NCBI GenBank assembly: GCA_013695005.1
Contig: JACDBJ010000420.1
Span: 1 to 5,755 of the forward strand
Length of the DNA stretch: 5,755 nt
Reading direction: 5' to 3'
Origin: Pseudonocardiales bacterium
Lineage (GTDB): Bacteria; Actinomycetota; Actinomycetes; Mycobacteriales; Pseudonocardiaceae
The notes under the pieces were generated by a model. The model had not been told where the DNA came from. It saw nothing but the letters and a program-made list of their open reading frames with translations, and ran no database searches. The position numbers were made by a program, and so were the translations under genes. The stretch's first letter is position 1. The number at the start of each line of letters is the position of its first letter. Positions 4,034 to 5,755 of the stretch are shown here, piece after piece.

Positions 4034-5755
4034 GTGCCGCTGACCGAGGACACTCCGCCTGGATGGATTCGCCGGCTGGCCGCGGCCTGCTGGCGGCACC
4101 CGGGCGTCGCGATCGCGGCGTTGGTCACCTCGGTCCTCGGCGTGAGCCTCGAGGCGGTCGGCCCGCTGCTGACCAGGGCGGCGGTCGACGGTGCGGTCGC
4201 CGGTTCGACCGATGCGTTGCCGGGGCTGGTCATCGCGCTGGCATCGCTGGCCCTCGTGCGGTTCGGTGCGGCGTTCGTGCGGCGCTACCTCGGCGGCCGG
4301 CTGGCGCTGGATGTCCAGCACGACCTGCGACGGCAGGTGTTCGCCGCGGTCCAGCGCCTCGACGGCCAACGCCAGGACGCCCTGCGTACCGGGCAGGTCG
4401 TGTCCAGGGCGATCACCGACCTGCAGCTCGTTCAGGGGCTGCTGTCGATGGTGCCGCTGGTCAGTGGGACGACGGTGCTGCTGGCCGTCGCGGTGGTGGC
4501 GATGCTGGTCCTCTCGCCGCTGCTCACCGTGGTCGGGCTCGTGCTCGTGCCGCTGGCCATCTGGATCACCAATCAGACCCGTCGCACCCTGTTCCCGGTC
4601 ACGTGGTCGGCCCAGCAGCGGGCGGCGGAGGTGGCCCAGCAGGTCGAGGAGACCGTCACCGGGGTCCGGGTCGTGCAGGGCTTCGGCCAGGAACGGCGCG
4701 AGGTGGCGACGCTGGAGGGCCTGGCCAAGCGGCTCTACGCCGAGCGGATGCGTTCGGCCCGGCTGACCGCGCGGCTCAGCCCGGCGCTGATCTCGCTGCC
4801 CGCGCTCGGCCAGGTCGGCGTGTTCGGCCTCGGCGGCGTGCTGGCGATCAACGGCCAGCTCACCATCGGCACGTTCCTGGCGTTCGCCACCTACGTGACC
4901 CTGCTCGTCGGGCCGGCGCGGCTGCTCGGCTCGGTGGTGGTCACCGCCCAGCTCGCGAGGGCCGGCGTCGAGCGGGTGTACGAGCTGATCGACTCCCAGC
5001 CCGAGGTCACCGACCCCGAGCAGCCGGCGACGCTGCCGGACGGCCCGCTCGGCATCGAGCTGGACGGCGTCCGGTTCGGCTACACCCGCAGCGAGCCGGT
5101 GCTCAACGGGCTGACGCTTCAGGTGCGCCCCGGCGAGGCGGTGGCGCTCGTCGGAACGGCGGGCTCGGGCAAGTCGACGGTCGCACTGCTGCTGCCGCGT
5201 TTCTACGACCCGCAGGAGGGCGTCGTGCGGGTCGGGGGGGTCGAGCTGCCGCGGCTGCGGCTCTCGGAGCTGCGCAGCGAGCTCGGCGTGGTGTTCGAGG
5301 AGGCCTTCCTGTTCTCCGACACCGTCCGCTCGAACATCGCGTACGGCCGCCCCGAGGCGAGCGACGACGAAGTGCGCGCGGCGGCCCAGGCGGCCCAGAT
5401 CGACGAGTTCATCTCCACGCTGCCCGACGGGTACGACACCGTGGTCGGCGAGCGCGGCCTGACGCTGTCCGGCGGCCAGCGGCAGCGGATCGCGCTGGCC
5501 CGCGCGCTGATCACCGACCCGCGGATCCTGCTGCTGGACGACGCCACCTCAGCGGTGGACACCACCACCGAGGCCGCCATCCACGCGACGCTGCGCGCCG
5601 TCACCGCGACCCGCACCACGATCCTCATCGCGCACCGCCGCTCCACGCTGGGGCTGGCCGACCGGATCGCCGTGCTCGACGCCGGCCGGGTCGTCGACGT
5701 CGGAACGCACGCCGAGCTGGACGAGCGGTGCCCGCTCTACCGGGCGCTGCTCGCC
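4034..5755 (+). CDS. ABC exporter half-transporter (membrane domain fused to ATPase) with degenerate catalytic site, 3' end cut
   Basis: The frame runs 574 codons from GTG 4034 to the window edge without a stop. It ends in YRALLA, so only a few residues are probably missing. Residues 1-310 form a type IV (ABCB-like) membrane domain with six likely helices near 23-46, 61-84, 137-160, 162-180, 248-272 and 276-300. The ATPase domain (about 340-574) shows Walker A GTAGSGKST (374-382), signature LSGGQ (478-482), Walker B ILLLDD (498-503), D-loop SAVD (506-509) and switch His534. Two key residues differ from the consensus: the Q-loop Gln is Glu422 (VVFEEAFLF), and the catalytic Glu after Walker B is Asp503. 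In heterodimeric exporters such as TM287/288 an Asp at this position marks the subunit contributing the weak ATP site. A partner with a normal Glu is therefore expected downstream. Substrate (drug, lipid or peptide) is unknown. Confidence 0.94.
   Translation, partial: MPLTEDTPPGWIRRLAAACWRHPGVAIAALVTSVLGVSLEAVGPLLTRAAVDGAVAGSTDALPGLVIALASLALVRFGAAFVRRYLGGRLALDVQHDLRRQVFAAVQRLDGQRQDALRTGQVVSRAITDLQLVQGLLSMVPLVSGTTVLLAVAVVAMLVLSPLLTVVGLVLVPLAIWITNQTRRTLFPVTWSAQQRAAEVAQQVEETVTGVRVVQGFGQERREVATLEGLAKRLYAERMRSARLTARLSPALISLPALGQVGVFGLGGVLAINGQLTIGTFLAFATYVTLLVGPARLLGSVVVTAQLARAGVERVYELIDSQPEVTDPEQPATLPDGPLGIELDGVRFGYTRSEPVLNGLTLQVRPGEAVALVGTAGSGKSTVALLLPRFYDPQEGVVRVGGVELPRLRLSELRSELGVVFEEAFLFSDTVRSNIAYGRPEASDDEVRAAAQAAQIDEFISTLPDGYDTVVGERGLTLSGGQRQRIALARALITDPRILLLDDATSAVDTTTEAAIHATLRAVTATRTTILIAHRRSTLGLADRIAVLDAGRVVDVGTHAELDERCPLYRALLA

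Noticed and set aside
4191..4766. 191-codon plus-strand frame inside the exporter
   Set aside because: Out-of-frame product full of Arg, Ser, Trp and Cys, wholly inside the exporter's membrane domain frame.
5203..5646. 147-codon minus-strand frame opposite the exporter ATPase domain
   Set aside because: Ser/Arg-rich antisense of a region with all ABC motifs on the plus strand.

Overview
The window looks like chromosomal DNA from a high-GC actinomycete. GC content is very high throughout and coding frames strongly prefer G or C at the third position. Two genes probably start with GTG, and the protein types (BcrA-like ABC-2 pair, actinobacterial heterodimer-type ABC exporter, AKR5-like reductase) fit that group. 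The genus cannot be fixed from this sequence alone. No RNA gene, insertion sequence, phage gene, CRISPR array or clear intrinsic terminator was seen.

Layout. (1) At 1-164 (+) is the last 53 codons of a protein that looks like a phytoene-desaturase/amine-oxidase-type FAD oxidoreductase. (2) At 197-1477 and 1477-2259 (+) are an ABC ATPase and its six-helix ABC-2 permease, overlapping by one base at TGATG. The ATPase carries an unusual tail of about 110 residues rich in Pro, Tyr, Gly and Ala and built on tandem DNA repeats. (3) At 2286-3128 (-) is an NADPH-dependent aldo/keto reductase, convergent with the permease and only 26 bases from it. (4) At 3157-3711 (-), with coding-like sequence continuing back to about 3828, is an unrecognised, very acidic protein with about 20-residue repeats. 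Its 5' end is abnormal: the best ribosome binding site and ATG (3886) lie in a different frame, which stops at 3824-3826. (5) Positions 3887-4033 form a short divergent control region with a relatively AT-rich patch. (6) From 4034 to the window end (+) is an ABC exporter half-transporter (membrane domain plus ATPase), open at the right edge. Its catalytic site is degenerate, so a partner half-transporter is expected just downstream.

How the genes relate. The first three plus-strand genes are close enough to be one transcription unit, but no substrate can be inferred. The acidic protein and the reductase may form a second, leftward unit. The exporter starts its own rightward unit, probably with a leaderless mRNA. 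Most of this is ordinary actinobacterial gene content. The parts that deserve a second look are the split 5' end of the acidic gene, its repeats, and the repetitive tail of the ATPase. I did not find a convincing multi-gene novel system.
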